Of a stretch of 64,000 nucleotides of DNA, positions 28,143 through 38,381 are shown in pieces. Source of the stretch: Pelagibacteraceae bacterium AG-390-O04. GTDB lineage: Bacteria > Pseudomonadota > Alphaproteobacteria > Pelagibacterales > Pelagibacteraceae. The stretch is taken from assembly GCA_003278065.1 (NCBI GenBank), contig QCHE01000001.1:62001-126000 (forward strand), written 5' to 3'. The notes under the pieces are model-generated. The model made no database searches and had not been told where the DNA came from. It worked only from the letters and a program-made list of their open reading frames with translations. A program made the position numbers and the translations under genes. Numbering within the stretch: position 1 is the first letter of the stretch; each line of letters starts with the position of its first letter.

Positions 28143-29360
28143 TTATCCTTTAATAATATTGTACTCTGGTCCAAATGGAAACTTGGTAATGTTTTCTGCA
28201 TTATTTTTTCCAATAATCATAATATCATGCTCACGATAACCTCCTGCACCAGGTTTTCCATCTGGAATCATTATCATTGGTTCCATTGATACAACCATAT
28301 TTTCTGCTAACACAGTATCAATATCCTCTCTAAGTTCCAAACCCGACTCTCTTCCATAAAAATGAGACAAAACACCAAAAGAATGTCCATAACCAAAAGT
28401 TCTATATTCTAGGTAACCTAGTTCTGCAAAAAGCTCGTTTAATTCAATACATATATCAGAACATTTTACTCCAGGTTTAATAAGTTCGAGACCTCTTTTG
28501 TGAACTTTAACATTTGCCTCCCAAGCTTTTAAAGATTTATCATCAACTGAATTAAGAAAAAGTGTTCTTTCAAGTGCAGTATAGTATCCAGATATCATCG
28601 GAAATGTATTCAAAGACAATATATCTCCACTAACTAATTTTCTATTTGTTTTGGGGTTATGGGCACCATCTGTGTTAATACCTGATTGAAACCAAACCCA
28701 TGTATCCATATATTCAGCATCTGGATATGTTTTTACAATCTCTCTTTCCATCCTATCTCTTCCAGCAATTGCAATTTCTATTTCTGATGCTCCTTCTTTA
28801 ATTTTTTTAACAATTTCATACCCTCCTATATCTGCTATCTTTGCTCCATTTTTAATAATCTCTATCTCTTCTTGGGATTTTATCATTCTTAATTTCATAA
28901 GGTCTTTTGAAATATCATGAAATACTGAAAAAGAAAAAATTGAACCTATTTTTTCTCTCATATCTAATGTTATATGATCATTTTCAATTCCAATATTTTT
29001 TGGAGGATCATTTCTTCCAATAATTGAAACTATTGCTTTTAAGAAATTATCTCGTTTCCAATCCGTATAAATTATGTTTTCACAGTGAGAACGACGCCAT
29101 GGTTGACTTGCATCAATATTGGCTGAGATAGTTGTTATCTTATCTTGAGTAATTACACATCCATAAGGTCTGCCAAAAGAACAATAAATAAAGCCCGTAT
29201 AATAAGCTATATTATGCATTGATGTTAAAATTATCATATCAATATTATTCTTATCCATTACAGATCTAATATTTAAAACTCTGTTGTTATATTCTGTATT
29301 TGAAAAGGGAAGTTTTACTTTTTCACCATTATGTAATTCAAAAAAATCTGGACGTTCCAT
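28143..29360 (-). CDS. creatinase (M24-fold creatine amidinohydrolase) family
   Basis: 405 aa; YCSFGRPY, DASQPWRRSHCENIIYTDWKRDN, TWVWFQSGINTDGAHNP, YRTFGYGHSFGVLSHFYGRESGLELREDIDTVL, SMEPMIMIPDGKPGAGGYREHDI, matching the well-known Pseudomonas creatinase throughout. Confidence 0.9.
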   Translation of the reverse strand: MERPDFFELHNGEKVKLPFSNTEYNNRVLNIRSVMDKNNIDMIILTSMHNIAYYTGFIYCSFGRPYGCVITQDKITTISANIDASQPWRRSHCENIIYTDWKRDNFLKAIVSIIGRNDPPKNIGIENDHITLDMREKIGSIFSFSVFHDISKDLMKLRMIKSQEEIEIIKNGAKIADIGGYEIVKKIKEGASEIEIAIAGRDRMEREIVKTYPDAEYMDTWVWFQSGINTDGAHNPKTNRKLVSGDILSLNTFPMISGYYTALERTLFLNSVDDKSLKAWEANVKVHKRGLELIKPGVKCSDICIELNELFAELGYLEYRTFGYGHSFGVLSHFYGRESGLELREDIDTVLAENMVVSMEPMIMIPDGKPGAGGYREHDIMIIGKNNAENITKFPFGPEYNIIKG

Positions 29361-29373
29361 ATCTTAATTAGTA

Positions 29374-30279
29374 TTAGTTAAGAGCAATAAATCTTTTATT
29401 CCACCTCATTATCAAACTATAATAAATCAATGAAATAAATAAAAAGAAACCTCCAACTATAGTATAAGTGTCAGGAACTTCGTTTATTCCTAATATAGGT
29501 AACCAAACCCAAAAAATACCACCAACTACTTCTGTCAATGAAAGCAAGGTTAACTCTGCTGCAGGTATGGCTTTAGAACCAATTGAATATAATATTAAAC
29601 CCATACATACTAATGTACCATGTACTGAAAATAATGAACTATTATAACTTGATGAAAAGAAAGTTTGTCCTTTGAACAAAATAATCATCGTGGCACAAAC
29701 AAAACAAAAAAAACCTGAAAAAGCTACTGTTGTAAATTTGGGGGTTTCTTTTCTCCATCTTAAACTGACAGAAAAAATAGAAAAACCGATCGAAGAAGTC
29801 ATTCCAAAAATAAATCCAATTATAGAGTTGTTTCCAGAGCTTCCAAAAGCCATTATTATAATTCCAATTGTTGCAATGATAATTGAAATCCACACATTCA
29901 ATGATATTTTTTCTTTTAAGAAAAGAAATGCTAATAAGGCTGTAAAGAAAGGCATTGCCGCCAAACACAATAGTGTAATTGCAGCTGATGTATTAGTAAT
30001 AGAATATATAAAAGTTATCATTGCTATACCAAGTCCAGTTCCACCAATTATCCCAGAAACTCCCATTTTTAGATAATTTTTATAAAACTTAAAACCTTCT
30101 TCAAAATAAAGATAAAGATTCAAAATTATGAAAATTGTTAACCCTCTACCAAATATATACTGCCAAGGAACTTGGTGGGGGTTGTCCATATATCTGACAA
30201 CTAAGGGACCAAAGGACCATAAAATACCAGCAAATAAAACAACTGGAACAGCAATTTTAGGATTTTTTAATTCTAGCAT
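29374..30279 (-). CDS. EamA/DMT-family transporter
   Basis: 301 aa, 10 TM; 13 bp upstream of creatinase in same direction. Confidence 0.85.
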   Translation of the reverse strand: MLELKNPKIAVPVVLFAGILWSFGPLVVRYMDNPHQVPWQYIFGRGLTIFIILNLYLYFEEGFKFYKNYLKMGVSGIIGGTGLGIAMITFIYSITNTSAAITLLCLAAMPFFTALLAFLFLKEKISLNVWISIIIATIGIIIMAFGSSGNNSIIGFIFGMTSSIGFSIFSVSLRWRKETPKFTTVAFSGFFCFVCATMIILFKGQTFFSSSYNSSLFSVHGTLVCMGLILYSIGSKAIPAAELTLLSLTEVVGGIFWVWLPILGINEVPDTYTIVGGFFLFISLIYYSLIMRWNKRFIALN

Positions 30280-30329
30280 TTTGGAAGATTAATTCTAAAA
30301 ATTTAGAACTACAACAAAATTAGATAACA

Positions 30330-31577
30330 CTATGTTAAAAAATTATTAGATTGGTTTGGTAAGAAACATTCAATAATGTCCCCTTTTTTAAAATAAGTTT
30401 TTCCATGAGGCAAGACTGCCCAAATATTGGAGTCAACAAAAGACTTAATTCTAAAAGACTCTTGACCTGGCAGTAATTCAACTAAAATTTTACCATTTTT
30501 AGTTGTACTCATTTTACTTTTTATAAAACGTGTGAAATTTTTTCTTTTTTTAAAATTATTTTTTAGAATAGCTTTTATAGGTTTTTCAGAAGGTATTCCT
30601 AAAGATTTTTCAATAAAAGGATAAACAAAAAATCTAAAGCAAGCAGCTGAAGAAACCGGATTTCCAGGTAATCCAAAAATAATTTTTTCCTTAATTTTTG
30701 CAAAAAGGACTGGTTTTCCAGGTCTAATCATTACACTTTTAAAATAATTTTTTAACTTAAATGATTTTACTATTTTTGGTACATAATCAAATTTTCCAGC
30801 AGAAACAGCACCTGAGGTTAATATAATATCTATCTTTGATTTTAACATTTTATGAATTTCATTTTTGAACAATTTATCATGATTATCTTTTAAAATTCCA
30901 CCATCCTTGAAATTAAATAAAAAATTTTTATCTAAACTTCTAATATAATGACTGTTTGAGTTTCTTACTTTCCAGGAAGGAATTTCCTCATTATTCGAAA
31001 TTTCATTACCAGTAGAAAAAAACAAAATATTTATCTTTTTTTTTACCTCTACTTTTTTAATACCAAGTGTTTTAAATGCCATAATATGATTTGCTTGAAT
31101 AATTGTTCCTTTTTTAATTATTATTTGTCCTTTTTTATAATCAGATCCTTTAAATCTTACGTGCATATTTTTTGGTATTTTTTTATTAATCATAATAAAT
31201 TTCTTTTTTTTATTATTTGGGGTAAAAATAATTTGTTCAATAGGAATAATAGTATTGAAAGGTTTTGAAATAATACCACCAGTCATAATTTCCACAGTTT
31301 GAAATTTATTTATTTTTTTTTTAATAGGTTTACTGCCAGCAGGAACTGACCCTATAATTTTAAAATTTTTAGAATTTTTTTTATTAATATTTCTTGTATC
31401 AATCGAATTAATTGCAAATCCATCAAAAGCAGCATTATCACTTAACGGATGATTTGATGGAGAAATAATATCTTTAGCAATAACTCTATTTAATGATTTC
31501 TTAATTAAAATATTTTCGTTTTGAATCTTTATTTTTGCTTTTTTGAAAATATTTTTAGCTTGTAGATAATTAATCAT
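30330..31577 (-). CDS. moeA: molybdopterin molybdenumtransferase MoeA
   Basis: 415 aa; SDNAAFDGFAI, STGNEI, LTSGAVSAGKFDYV, GLPGNPVSS. Confidence 0.93.
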   Translation of the reverse strand: MINYLQAKNIFKKAKIKIQNENILIKKSLNRVIAKDIISPSNHPLSDNAAFDGFAINSIDTRNINKKNSKNFKIIGSVPAGSKPIKKKINKFQTVEIMTGGIISKPFNTIIPIEQIIFTPNNKKKKFIMINKKIPKNMHVRFKGSDYKKGQIIIKKGTIIQANHIMAFKTLGIKKVEVKKKINILFFSTGNEISNNEEIPSWKVRNSNSHYIRSLDKNFLFNFKDGGILKDNHDKLFKNEIHKMLKSKIDIILTSGAVSAGKFDYVPKIVKSFKLKNYFKSVMIRPGKPVLFAKIKEKIIFGLPGNPVSSAACFRFFVYPFIEKSLGIPSEKPIKAILKNNFKKRKNFTRFIKSKMSTTKNGKILVELLPGQESFRIKSFVDSNIWAVLPHGKTYFKKGDIIECFLPNQSNNFLT

Positions 31578-32175
31578 TTAAAATTTTTTTTGCCTCCTCA
31601 AGGTCACTCTTTGTATTAATATTGTAGAATGGATCTTTTTTTTCAAATGACATATCGATTGTTTTTACACCAATGTTGTTGGCCCATTTTTCTACTTTTC
31701 TTGCTCCATTCTCTAAATCTTTTTCTAATTGGCTCAATAAACTCACTGACCATAAACCAAATATATTATGTCGTTTTTCACCTGAATTCATAAAAAATAA
31801 TTTACCTTCTTTTTCATTAATTTTATTTAAAAATTTGTTAAATATCTTTATTTTAAAAAATGGAGTATCTGAGGGAAATGTTGAAATCCACTTATAATTA
31901 TTATCATTTTCTTTTACCCATTTCATTGCACTCAAAACTCCTGCTAAGGGGCCCATGTTTTTTTTACAATCTTCTATTTGAAAAATTTTTTTAGATGATA
32001 AATGCTCAATTGAGTTATTCGCGACAATTAGTATCTCTTCAAATTCTTTGTTTAATTCCGCTAGTATATAATCAATGAGGATTTTATCTCCTAATTTTGC
32101 TTGAGATTTATCTTCACCAAAACGTGTGGATTTTCCTCCTGCTAGCACTACTGGTAAAATATTGTTATGGTCCAT
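31570..32175 (-). CDS. mobA: molybdenum cofactor guanylyltransferase MobA
   Basis: 201 aa; VVLAGGKSTRFGEDKS, GPLAGVLSAM, FPSDTPF. Confidence 0.92.
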   Translation of the reverse strand: MDHNNILPVVLAGGKSTRFGEDKSQAKLGDKILIDYILAELNKEFEEILIVANNSIEHLSSKKIFQIEDCKKNMGPLAGVLSAMKWVKENDNNYKWISTFPSDTPFFKIKIFNKFLNKINEKEGKLFFMNSGEKRHNIFGLWSVSLLSQLEKDLENGARKVEKWANNIGVKTIDMSFEKKDPFYNINTKSDLEEAKKILND

Positions 32176-32217
32176 TAATTAAAATATAAAGCATAAATAA
32201 CAAAATTTAAATATTTA

Positions 32218-32616
32218 ATGGATCTTAAAATTTTAGAAATTGCATCGCATACTAATAATAATAAAGTTCTTAATGGTGCAACTCATTATTCTAAAAATAG
32301 AAACACTATTTGTGGTGATGAGATGGAGATAAGCTTGATTGTTAAGAACAGTGTAATTAAGGATATTGGTTATCAATGTAATTCATGTGTTTATTGTCAA
32401 GCATCAGTTAGTTTATTATCTCGTAAAATTAAGGGAAAAAAAATAAATGAAATTAAGTCTTTTATAAATAATGCTGAAAAAATGTTTGATGATGTTAAAT
32501 CTGGTTTTAATAAACACTGGAATGATTTTATTGAACTTTTAAATAAGAATAATATTTCTAGAAAAGAATGTTTGCTTCTTCCTTTAAGAACTGTTTTAAA
32601 AGCTTTAAAATTATAA
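32218..32616 (+). CDS. IscU/NifU-N-like Fe-S scaffold-type protein
   Basis: 132 aa; CGDEMEISL, GYQCNSCVYCQASVSLLS conserved Cys pattern. Confidence 0.7.
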   Translation: MDLKILEIASHTNNNKVLNGATHYSKNRNTICGDEMEISLIVKNSVIKDIGYQCNSCVYCQASVSLLSRKIKGKKINEIKSFINNAEKMFDDVKSGFNKHWNDFIELLNKNNISRKECLLLPLRTVLKALKL

Positions 32617-33092
32617 TGATAAATATTAATAAAGAAATTTTTAAAAAAGCTTTTCTTGCTGGAATATTTTCAGCTTTTACGATTGGTGTTCTCACTGTCT
32701 TAACATATAAGAGTGCATTGGGTTTATTTATAGCTGGATCCTTTGGGTCTTCTATGGTTTTATTATTTGGTTTTCCCGAAAGTCCATTTGCTCAACCAAA
32801 AAATGTTTTTTTTGGTCATTTAGTTACAGCACTTGTTGGTGTAGTCTTTGTTACATTAGTTCCATTACCTTTGTATATTAATATAGCGTTAGCTGTAGGA
32901 GTTGGAATTTTTTTAATGATTTTGTTAAATATTGTTCACCCACCTGCTGGGGGTAACCCAATAATGGTAATTATTGGAAGTGTTTCATATGATTACTTGC
33001 TAAGTCCAATAATTTTTGGATGTATTATTATAATTTCATTAGCAATATTAATTAATAAATTTTTACTTAAAAAGAATTATCCGTTAAAATGA
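32568..33092 (+). CDS. HPP-family membrane protein
   Basis: FGSSMVLLFGFPESPFAQPKNVFFGH, VHPPAGGNP signature; start probably ATG near 32616. Confidence 0.82.
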   Translation: MFASSFKNCFKSFKIIMININKEIFKKAFLAGIFSAFTIGVLTVLTYKSALGLFIAGSFGSSMVLLFGFPESPFAQPKNVFFGHLVTALVGVVFVTLVPLPLYINIALAVGVGIFLMILLNIVHPPAGGNPIMVIIGSVSYDYLLSPIIFGCIIIISLAILINKFLLKKNYPLK

Positions 33093-33096
33093 TTTA

Positions 33097-33936
33097 ATGA
33101 ATTCTAAGTACAAGATTCTTAAATTTAAAAAAAATCAATTTGAAAATACAGATGATTTAATTTCAGTTGAAGAGCCTCTTGAGATTTCAGTAAAATACAA
33201 AGATCGAGATAAATGGTCATCGATAAGTCTATCAATCACAATGAGAACGCCTGGTCATGATGAAGATTTAGTTAGAGGTTTTTTATTCAATGAGCAAATA
33301 ATTCAAAACTTAAGTGAAATAAAAGAAATAAAAAGTATTGGCAACAAAGTTGGTCAATACAATATTCAAAATAAGATATTAATAACTTTAAATAATTCAA
33401 AAAATATTAATATTTCAAAAATAAAGAGAGATTTTTTAACAAATTCATCATGTGGAGTTTGTGGAAAGTCATCACTTGATGCTTTAGAAATTATCAAAAA
33501 AGAAAAAGTATCTAATATTGAGCCCAAATTATCAAAAGAAACTATTATTAGATCACCATCCATATTGAGAGATAATCAATCTGAATTTTCAAAGACTGGT
33601 GGAATTCATGCAAGTGGTTTATTTTCATCAGATGGAAAATTAATATCTTTAAGAGAAGATGTCGGTAGACATAATGCGTTAGATAAAATGATCGGAAATG
33701 CTTTGTATAAAAACCAAATTAATCCACAAAATCAATTCATCACATGCTCAGGACGTCTTAATTTTGAATTGGTGCAGAAAGTTTTGATGACAAATATTGG
33801 CTTGATGGTTGGAGTGGGTGCGCCAACTAGCCTAGCAATAGACCTTGCGAATAGGTTTGACATGACCTTGATAGGTTTCGTAAAAGAGGATAGTTTTAAT
33901 ATTTACACAAATAACCAAAAAGTTATTGTAAATTAG
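33097..33936 (+). CDS. fdhD: formate dehydrogenase accessory sulfurtransferase FdhD
   Basis: 279 aa; SSCGVCGKSSLDAL, TGGIHASGLF, REDVGRHNALDK. Confidence 0.94.
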   Translation: MNSKYKILKFKKNQFENTDDLISVEEPLEISVKYKDRDKWSSISLSITMRTPGHDEDLVRGFLFNEQIIQNLSEIKEIKSIGNKVGQYNIQNKILITLNNSKNINISKIKRDFLTNSSCGVCGKSSLDALEIIKKEKVSNIEPKLSKETIIRSPSILRDNQSEFSKTGGIHASGLFSSDGKLISLREDVGRHNALDKMIGNALYKNQINPQNQFITCSGRLNFELVQKVLMTNIGLMVGVGAPTSLAIDLANRFDMTLIGFVKEDSFNIYTNNQKVIVN

Positions 33937-33952
33937 AATTGCGGGAATTTTA

Positions 33953-35608
33953 GTGTCAAAAAATATTAGTAATTTATCTGGTAGAATTGGTTTAAAAGAT
34001 AACCTTTTTAAAAAGATGTCAGAAAACGTTCTTAATGACTCTCCTAAAGATATCAAAGAAATTGCCAAAGAATATAATTTAGGTGTTTCAACAATTCATG
34101 GGGCTGAAAGTTTTTATGAGTTTTTAAGACCATCCCACAGAGAAAAAAAAGCTTTTGTTTGTAATGGAAGTGCTTGCATGTGTGCTGGAACTCAAGAAAA
34201 ACTGAAAGAAACCTTAAAATCAAAACTTGGAAATGACAAAGTAGGAGAAATGTTTTGTTTAGGTCACTGCTATGAAAATTATGCATTCCACTATGATGGT
34301 GAAAACTATGCAGGGAAAGATATAGAAAAGATTGATCAAATTTTAAAAGGAGAAGATATTAAACAAGAAAAATTCTTTTCAAAAAGTTATGCAACAACTA
34401 GCTTTTTGATGGATGATAAACTTTCGTCAACAGATCAATTTGAAGAACAATTAAAAAAATTTTTAAAAACAGATAAAAAAGAAATTATTAAATCTTTACT
34501 AGACTCAAACCTAACGGGAAGAGGCGGTGCAGGTTTTCCAACAGGAATGAAATGGGATTTTTGTAGTAAAGCAAAAGGTGATAAAAAATATGTTATTTGT
34601 AACGCTGATGAAGGAGACTCAGGTGCATTTTCAGATAGATATCTTTTAGAGGATCAGCCCTTAAAGGTTATTTTCGGAATGGTAATATGTGGTCTGGTTA
34701 TTGGAAGTGATGAAGGAGTATTATATATTAGAGGTGAATATCCAAAATCTATAGAGGCAATTAATGGATGCATCAATGAACTTAAAAAATTAAATCTGTT
34801 AGGTGAAAATATTTTAGGAACTGAATTTTCTTTTGACCTTGGAATTTGTATTGGCCAAGGTGCTTACATATGTGGAGAAGAAACAGCTTTGATTGCATCA
34901 ATTGAAGGAAGGCGTGCTGAGGTAGATGTTCGACCTCCATTTCCTGTTACAGAAGGACTTTATAAAAAACCAACCGTGGTTAACAATGTTGAAACTTTAG
35001 CTGCAGCAACTGGTATTTTAATTAATGGCGCAGAAAAATTTTCCTCGATTGGAAATAAAAAATCTGCAGGAACAAAATTAGTTTGTTTAGATAGTTTTTT
35101 CAATAATCCAGGTGTTTATGAAATTAATATGGGAACACCAATGAAAAAAATATTTAATGAAATAGGTGGTGGTTATAAGGAGCCAGTTAAAGCATTTCAA
35201 ATTGGTGGGCCTCTTGGTGGAGTTGTACCTTTAAAAGAAATTAATAATTTAAATTTAGATTTTCAAGAGTTCAATTCTAAGGGTTTTATGCTAGGTCACG
35301 CAAGTGTTGTTAGCATTCCAAAAGATTTTCCTATGACAGAGTATATTCATCACTTATTTGAATTTTCTGCTGAAGAATCATGTGGAAAATGTTTCCCTGG
35401 AAGATTGGGTTCTTACAGAGGTAAAGAAATGTTTGATCAACTGAAGAAAAAGACTGCAAAAATTCCACTTAAATTATTAAATGAATTATTAGTAACCATG
35501 CAAAAAGGCTGTTTATGTGCTCTTTGTGGGGCAATACCTACTCCCATTATGAACATCTTAAAGTATTTTGGTGATGAAATTAAAAATGATATGGTAAAAG
35601 ATAATTAA
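33953..35608 (+). CDS. NAD-dependent formate dehydrogenase, fused gamma (NuoE-like) + beta (NuoF-like) subunits
   Basis: 551 aa, GTG start; N-terminal 2Fe-2S CNGSACMCAG...CLGHCYENYA then NuoF GRGGAGFPTGMKW, CNADEGDSGAF, ESCGKCFPGR. Confidence 0.92.
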   Translation: MSKNISNLSGRIGLKDNLFKKMSENVLNDSPKDIKEIAKEYNLGVSTIHGAESFYEFLRPSHREKKAFVCNGSACMCAGTQEKLKETLKSKLGNDKVGEMFCLGHCYENYAFHYDGENYAGKDIEKIDQILKGEDIKQEKFFSKSYATTSFLMDDKLSSTDQFEEQLKKFLKTDKKEIIKSLLDSNLTGRGGAGFPTGMKWDFCSKAKGDKKYVICNADEGDSGAFSDRYLLEDQPLKVIFGMVICGLVIGSDEGVLYIRGEYPKSIEAINGCINELKKLNLLGENILGTEFSFDLGICIGQGAYICGEETALIASIEGRRAEVDVRPPFPVTEGLYKKPTVVNNVETLAAATGILINGAEKFSSIGNKKSAGTKLVCLDSFFNNPGVYEINMGTPMKKIFNEIGGGYKEPVKAFQIGGPLGGVVPLKEINNLNLDFQEFNSKGFMLGHASVVSIPKDFPMTEYIHHLFEFSAEESCGKCFPGRLGSYRGKEMFDQLKKKTAKIPLKLLNELLVTMQKGCLCALCGAIPTPIMNILKYFGDEIKNDMVKDN

Positions 35609-38376
35609 TGAGTTCTGAAAAAAGAAAAATTGCGTATATAGATGGCAAACCTTATGAAATAGGTGCTAATCATACATCCATTTTAAAATTTGTTAAAAGT
35701 TATGTTGGAGAAAAAAAGGTTCCAACTCTTTGTGACGATCCAAATTTAGCTCCCTATGGAGCATGTAGAGTTTGTTCTGTTGAAGTAGCATTGGAAAAAG
35801 ATGGCCCAACAAAAGTGGTTGCATCATGCCATACTCCAGTAGCTGAAAATCAACATATTTTCACATCAAATCAAAACCTTCAAGATTTGAGAAAAAATAT
35901 TGTAGAACTAGTTTTAACTGACCACCCAATGGAATGTGGAACTTGCGAAGTGAACAACAATTGTGAACTTCAAACTGTAGCAAAAGATTTAGGAATTTCA
36001 GACCATAGATATAATAGTCCAAAACAACATAAAGGTATTCCAAGAGATACTTCTCATGATTACATGAGAATGAATTTGGATAACTGTATTAATTGTGGAA
36101 GATGTGTAAGAGCTTGTGATGAAATTCAAGGTTCATTTGTTCTTACAATGTCAGGTAGAGGTTTCGAGTCTAAAATAACAACTGACAATGATATGATGTT
36201 TGGAGACTCATCTTGTGTTTCATGTGGAGCTTGTGCTCATACATGTCCAACAGATGCTATTTCAGATGTTTTTCAATCTAAATCCGCTGCTGTAGATAAA
36301 AAGGTAAGAACAACTTGTTCATACTGTGGAGTTGGATGTAATTTAGAAGCATCAATTAAAGATGATAAAGTTGTTGCAATTGACACTCCAAAACAAACTG
36401 AAGTTAATGCTGGTCATACATGTATTAAAGGTAGGTATGCATTTGGTTTTTATGATCATCCTGACAGACTTAAAACTCCATTAATTAAGAGAAATGGGAA
36501 ATTTAAGGAAGCAACTTGGGATGAAGCATATGATTTTATAAAAAAAGAAATGCAAAGGATTACAAAGGATCATGGGCCTGATGCTTTTGCAGGTATTTCT
36601 TCTGCAAGATGTACTAATGAAGAAAATTATATATTTCAAAAAATGATAAGAGCAGCTGTCGGTACTAACAGTGTAGACTGTTGTGCAAGAATTTGTCACT
36701 CACCTACTGCGTGGGGAATGCAACAAACATTTGGAACAGGAGCTGCAACTAATTCAACTGAAGATATTTATCACGCAGATCTATTTTTAGTTATTGGTGC
36801 AAATCCAACAAATGCACATCCTGTTACTGGGGCTAAAATTAAACAACAAGTAATGAAAGGAAAAAAACTTATAGTTTTAGATCCTATTACGACTGAACTT
36901 GCAAAACTTGCTGACTATCATATCAAATTAAGACCTGGAACTAACGTAGCTGTACTTAATATGATGTTACATTTTATAATTAAATCAAAATTATATAATG
37001 CTGATTTTGTAAGAGATAGAACAGAAGGATTTGATAATTTCCTTAAAGAAATTGAAAGACAAGATGTTGACTATTTAGCAAAAGTTGCTGGGGTAGATAA
37101 ACAACTTGTTAAAGAAGCTGCAATTGCATACGCAACTGCAAAAAATTCAATGGAGTTTCACGGTCTAGGAGTTACAGAGCACGAACAAGGTTCAAAAACA
37201 GTGATGCTTATTGCTGACCTTGCGATGATTACAGGAAATATTGGAAGAAAAGGTGTAGGAGTAAATCCTTTAAGAGGACAAAATAATGTTCAAGGTGCAG
37301 CAGACATGGGATGTCAGCCTCATCAAGGTGCAGGATACTTTGAAGTTTCAGATGAAAAAAATCAAAAATTCTATACTGAAAAATATGGTGTAACACACCC
37401 AACAAAACCTGGTTTAAAAATCCCTCAAATGTTTGAGGCAGCAATTAATAAAGAACTAAAAGGCGTGTGGATTATTGGTGAGGACATAGTTCAAACAGAT
37501 CCAAATAGTGCTCATGTAATTGAAGCTATGAACTCCTTAGAACTTTTAGTAGTTCAAGAAATATTTATGAGTGAAACAGCAAAATTAGCTACAGTGGTTC
37601 TTCCTGGAACTACTTTTTTAGAAAAAGATGGGACTTTCACTAACACTGAAAGAAGAGTGCAAAAAGTTAACAGAGCAGTTCCTCCTTTACCAGGTACTAA
37701 ACCCGATGGAGTTATAGTAACGGATATGATGCAGAAACTTGGATTTGATCAACCTACTTATGATGCAGATCAAGTATTAGCAGAAATTGCTGATATTGTT
37801 CCATTCTTTAAAGGAATTACTAGAGAAAGATTAGGAAAAATGGGTTTACAGTGGCCTGTAAAAGAAGATGGAACAGATACTCAAATATTACACACTGAAG
37901 AATTCAAACTAGGAAAAGGTAGATTGAAAAATTTTGATTGGAAAGAATCATCTGAAATTGAGGCTAATCATAAAGAATACCCTCTAATATTAACAACTAG
38001 TAGAGTTTTACAACACTATAATGCTGCTACCATGACAAGAAGAACTAGTAATATTAATATTGTTGATGAAGATGTTCTGTTAATTCACCCTAAAGATGCA
38101 GCAAATAGAGATTTAAATACGGGTGATATTGGAAGACTGTATTCAGGAAGAGGAGAAGTTGCTTTAAAAGTAGAAGTAACTGATAAAGTAAAAGAAGGTA
38201 TAGTTTTTACAACATTTCATTTCCCTGAACATATGGTAAACATGGTAACAGGTCATGGAAAAGATGAAGAAACTATGTGTGCAGAGTACAAGGTTTCATC
38301 TGTTCAAGTTCAAAAAATTTCAAATCAGTTTAAAACTGAAATACAACCAAAAGAAAATCAAGCTGAAGTAAGCTAA
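35608..38376 (+). CDS. NAD-dependent formate dehydrogenase alpha subunit (Mo-bisPGD, cysteine form)
   Basis: 922 aa; NuoG-like N-term Fe-S domains, CSYCGVGCNLE, CCARICHSPT (Cys at the Mo-ligand position), MITGNIGRKGVGVNPLRGQNNVQGAADMG. Confidence 0.94.
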   Translation: MSSEKRKIAYIDGKPYEIGANHTSILKFVKSYVGEKKVPTLCDDPNLAPYGACRVCSVEVALEKDGPTKVVASCHTPVAENQHIFTSNQNLQDLRKNIVELVLTDHPMECGTCEVNNNCELQTVAKDLGISDHRYNSPKQHKGIPRDTSHDYMRMNLDNCINCGRCVRACDEIQGSFVLTMSGRGFESKITTDNDMMFGDSSCVSCGACAHTCPTDAISDVFQSKSAAVDKKVRTTCSYCGVGCNLEASIKDDKVVAIDTPKQTEVNAGHTCIKGRYAFGFYDHPDRLKTPLIKRNGKFKEATWDEAYDFIKKEMQRITKDHGPDAFAGISSARCTNEENYIFQKMIRAAVGTNSVDCCARICHSPTAWGMQQTFGTGAATNSTEDIYHADLFLVIGANPTNAHPVTGAKIKQQVMKGKKLIVLDPITTELAKLADYHIKLRPGTNVAVLNMMLHFIIKSKLYNADFVRDRTEGFDNFLKEIERQDVDYLAKVAGVDKQLVKEAAIAYATAKNSMEFHGLGVTEHEQGSKTVMLIADLAMITGNIGRKGVGVNPLRGQNNVQGAADMGCQPHQGAGYFEVSDEKNQKFYTEKYGVTHPTKPGLKIPQMFEAAINKELKGVWIIGEDIVQTDPNSAHVIEAMNSLELLVVQEIFMSETAKLATVVLPGTTFLEKDGTFTNTERRVQKVNRAVPPLPGTKPDGVIVTDMMQKLGFDQPTYDADQVLAEIADIVPFFKGITRERLGKMGLQWPVKEDGTDTQILHTEEFKLGKGRLKNFDWKESSEIEANHKEYPLILTTSRVLQHYNAATMTRRTSNINIVDEDVLLIHPKDAANRDLNTGDIGRLYSGRGEVALKVEVTDKVKEGIVFTTFHFPEHMVNMVTGHGKDEETMCAEYKVSSVQVQKISNQFKTEIQPKENQAEVS

Positions 38377-38381
38377 TTAAA

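Noticed and set aside
29672-30076. 134-aa antisense ORF inside the DMT transporter gene
   Set aside because: Shadow ORF; low-complexity translation and full overlap with a clear transporter gene.
36481-37444. Small minus-strand ORFs inside the formate dehydrogenase alpha gene
   Set aside because: Shadow ORFs of a confidently identified 922-aa protein.
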